Assembly (NCBI GenBank): GCA_002995625.1
Contig: PVBP01000006.1
Location: 1 to 64,000, forward strand
Direction: 5' to 3'
Length of the DNA: 64,000 bases
Origin: Lysobacteraceae bacterium
GTDB taxonomy: Bacteria; Pseudomonadota; Gammaproteobacteria; Xanthomonadales; Ahniellaceae
Position numbers and translations under genes: made by a program. The notes under the pieces are model-generated. The model worked only from the letters and a program-made list of their open reading frames with translations, was not told the DNA's origin and searched no databases. Positions 63,157 to 64,000 of the stretch are shown piece after piece (the first letter of the stretch is position 1; the number at the start of each line of letters is the position of its first letter).

Positions 63157-63999
63157 TCAGGGCGCCTCGCCCACGGGCCTCGTCGCCTCGGGCGGCGCGC
63201 AGATGCCATCCGCCCGCGGTGGCGCCAGGCACTGGAGGTGCAGCAGGGCGCGGACCTCGGTGCCGCCGGGCACCGCGAAACCGTAGATCGTGTGCGAGGT
63301 CCGCAGCATGCCGTTGTCCTTGTCGAAGCGGCCGAAGGCGGCGCGCGGGTCGCTGCCGCTGGCGGCGACGCCTTCAACGTGCACCTTGCGGCCGTCGATG
63401 CGGAAGCTGCGGATCTCGAACGTGGGCCCCACGCTCCGCTCGACGTAGGCGCGGAGCTGCGCCTCGGTGTAGCGGTCCGGCGAGCCCGGGTCGGCGGCGA
63501 GGCAGGCGCTGGGCTCGCCGGGGTTCTCGCATTGGAAGTGCGCCATCACGTGGATCGGCACCGGCCCCTCGCGGCACGGGAAGGACACCTGCGCGTGGCT
63601 GAACTCGCCCGAGGCCTCGAGACGCTGCCTCGCGATCTCGGCCGTCGCCACGTCCGGCGCCTTCCCCTCGATGCGCCCGCCGTGCTTCCACAGCGCGACC
63701 TCGTCGATCCGCACGCCCGCCGGCACCAGCCCGGCGATGACGTCCGCGACGCGCTGCTTGCTGCTGCGCGGCAGCGCCTGCGCCGACGCGACCGCGCTCG
63801 GCAGCCGCGTGTCGAAGGCGCGGATGTAGGGCCGCGGCCCGGCACGCTCGAGCACGGCCTTGCGCAAGGCCATCGCCGCGTCGCGCGTGGCCGGCGTGAT
63901 GGGCTTGGCCGAAACCCGGCTGGCCGGCACCTCGAGCGCCTCGACCGGCCCGTCGATCTCGATCGGGTACAGGTCCGCAAGCTTCCCCGGCGCCCGCGC
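63157..63999 (-). CDS. Protein with repeated PilN-like domain, 5' end outside the window
   Basis: The frame stays open to the right edge, so the N-terminus is missing; at least 280 residues are visible. Two similar units of about 80 residues are seen. Unit 1 runs from SKQRVADVIAGLVPAGVRID to VMAHFQC. Unit 2 runs from YTEAQLRAYVERSVG to LLHLQC. Each has an opening helix, a VRI..V or EIRSFRIDG strand pair, a helix, and a closing strand with a Cys. The layout resembles the C-terminal domain of PilN/GspL-type proteins. No function is claimed. Confidence 0.5.
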   Translation of the reverse strand, partial: ARAPGKLADLYPIEIDGPVEALEVPASRVSAKPITPATRDAAMALRKAVLERAGPRPYIRAFDTRLPSAVASAQALPRSSKQRVADVIAGLVPAGVRIDEVALWKHGGRIEGKAPDVATAEIARQRLEASGEFSHAQVSFPCREGPVPIHVMAHFQCENPGEPSACLAADPGSPDRYTEAQLRAYVERSVGPTFEIRSFRIDGRKVHVEGVAASGSDPRAAFGRFDKDNGMLRTSHTIYGFAVPGGTEVRALLHLQCLAPPRADGICAPPEATRPVGEAP

Positions 64000-64000
64000 C

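Noticed and set aside
62645-63232. A complete AraC regulator of 195 residues
   Set aside because: Only the last about 105 residues match AraC; the first part is REP sequence translated by chance.

Overview
The window is a chromosomal stretch of a very GC-rich Gram-negative bacterium. The evidence points to a gammaproteobacterium, probably Lysobacterales (Xanthomonadales)-like. It carries conserved gammaproteobacterial blocks: ygfB-pepP / zapB-zapA-6S RNA-fau, and ibaG-murA / kdsD-kdsC-lptC-lptA-lptB-rpoN-hpf-ptsN-hprK. It also has a PPi-type phosphofructokinase beside adk and two exported proteins ending in a '...FxxGFE' tail. The lineage is an inference. No rRNA, tRNA or CRISPR was seen. Nearly all of the window is coding.

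Layout. 1-4.1 kb: end of an unidentified gene, kbl, an HNH nuclease, a nitroreductase and a stand-alone 5'-3' exonuclease. 4.1-7.6 kb: an AraC regulator divergent from a three-domain ferredoxin/reductase/AlkB alkane hydroxylase fusion. 7.6-11.2 kb: an M3 peptidase lipoprotein, a SleB-like hydrolase and a gene-free stretch of about 700 bp. 11.2-16.4 kb: lipoprotein plus acyl-CoA dehydrogenase behind a PsrA-like palindrome, a second HNH nuclease, and a large exported protein with the GFE tail. 16.5-27.8 kb: dxs, pepP-ygfB, a giant propeller/PAS/GGDEF/EAL protein, zapB-zapA, 6S RNA, fau, an EVE-domain gene and rpiA. 27.8-32.9 kb: adk-membrane protein-mpl-lipoprotein-Lon-domain operon, then PPi-PFK. 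32.9-41.6 kb: murA, ibaG and the KDO/Lpt/rpoN/PTS-Ntr block.

41.6-53.6 kb is more accessory: an integron-integrase-like protein without its catalytic residues, a secreted alpha/beta hydrolase, a DUF808 protein, an M14 peptidase, an SGNH hydrolase, an Lnt enlarged by a membrane domain, and a self-regulated GntR/YtrA-ABC transporter-acyltransferase operon. 53.6-61.7 kb: the 2-methylcitrate genes prpF and acnD, same strand but separated by about 4.2 kb. That insert holds parDE, a decayed mntA/hepT pair, a relE/phd pair and a three-gene exported set led by a VWA-crystallin-PAN protein. 61.8-64 kb: a hexapeptide acyltransferase, an AraC gene cut off by REP-like palindromes, and a partial protein with a PilN-like repeated domain.

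Functional links. AlkB and the acyl-CoA dehydrogenase suggest use of alkanes and fatty acids; acnD/prpF handle propionyl-CoA from odd chains. The kds/lpt/mur/mpl genes build the envelope, and rpoN with ptsN/hprK link nitrogen and carbon status. The accessory stretches are dominated by toxin-antitoxin modules and exported proteins of unknown role.
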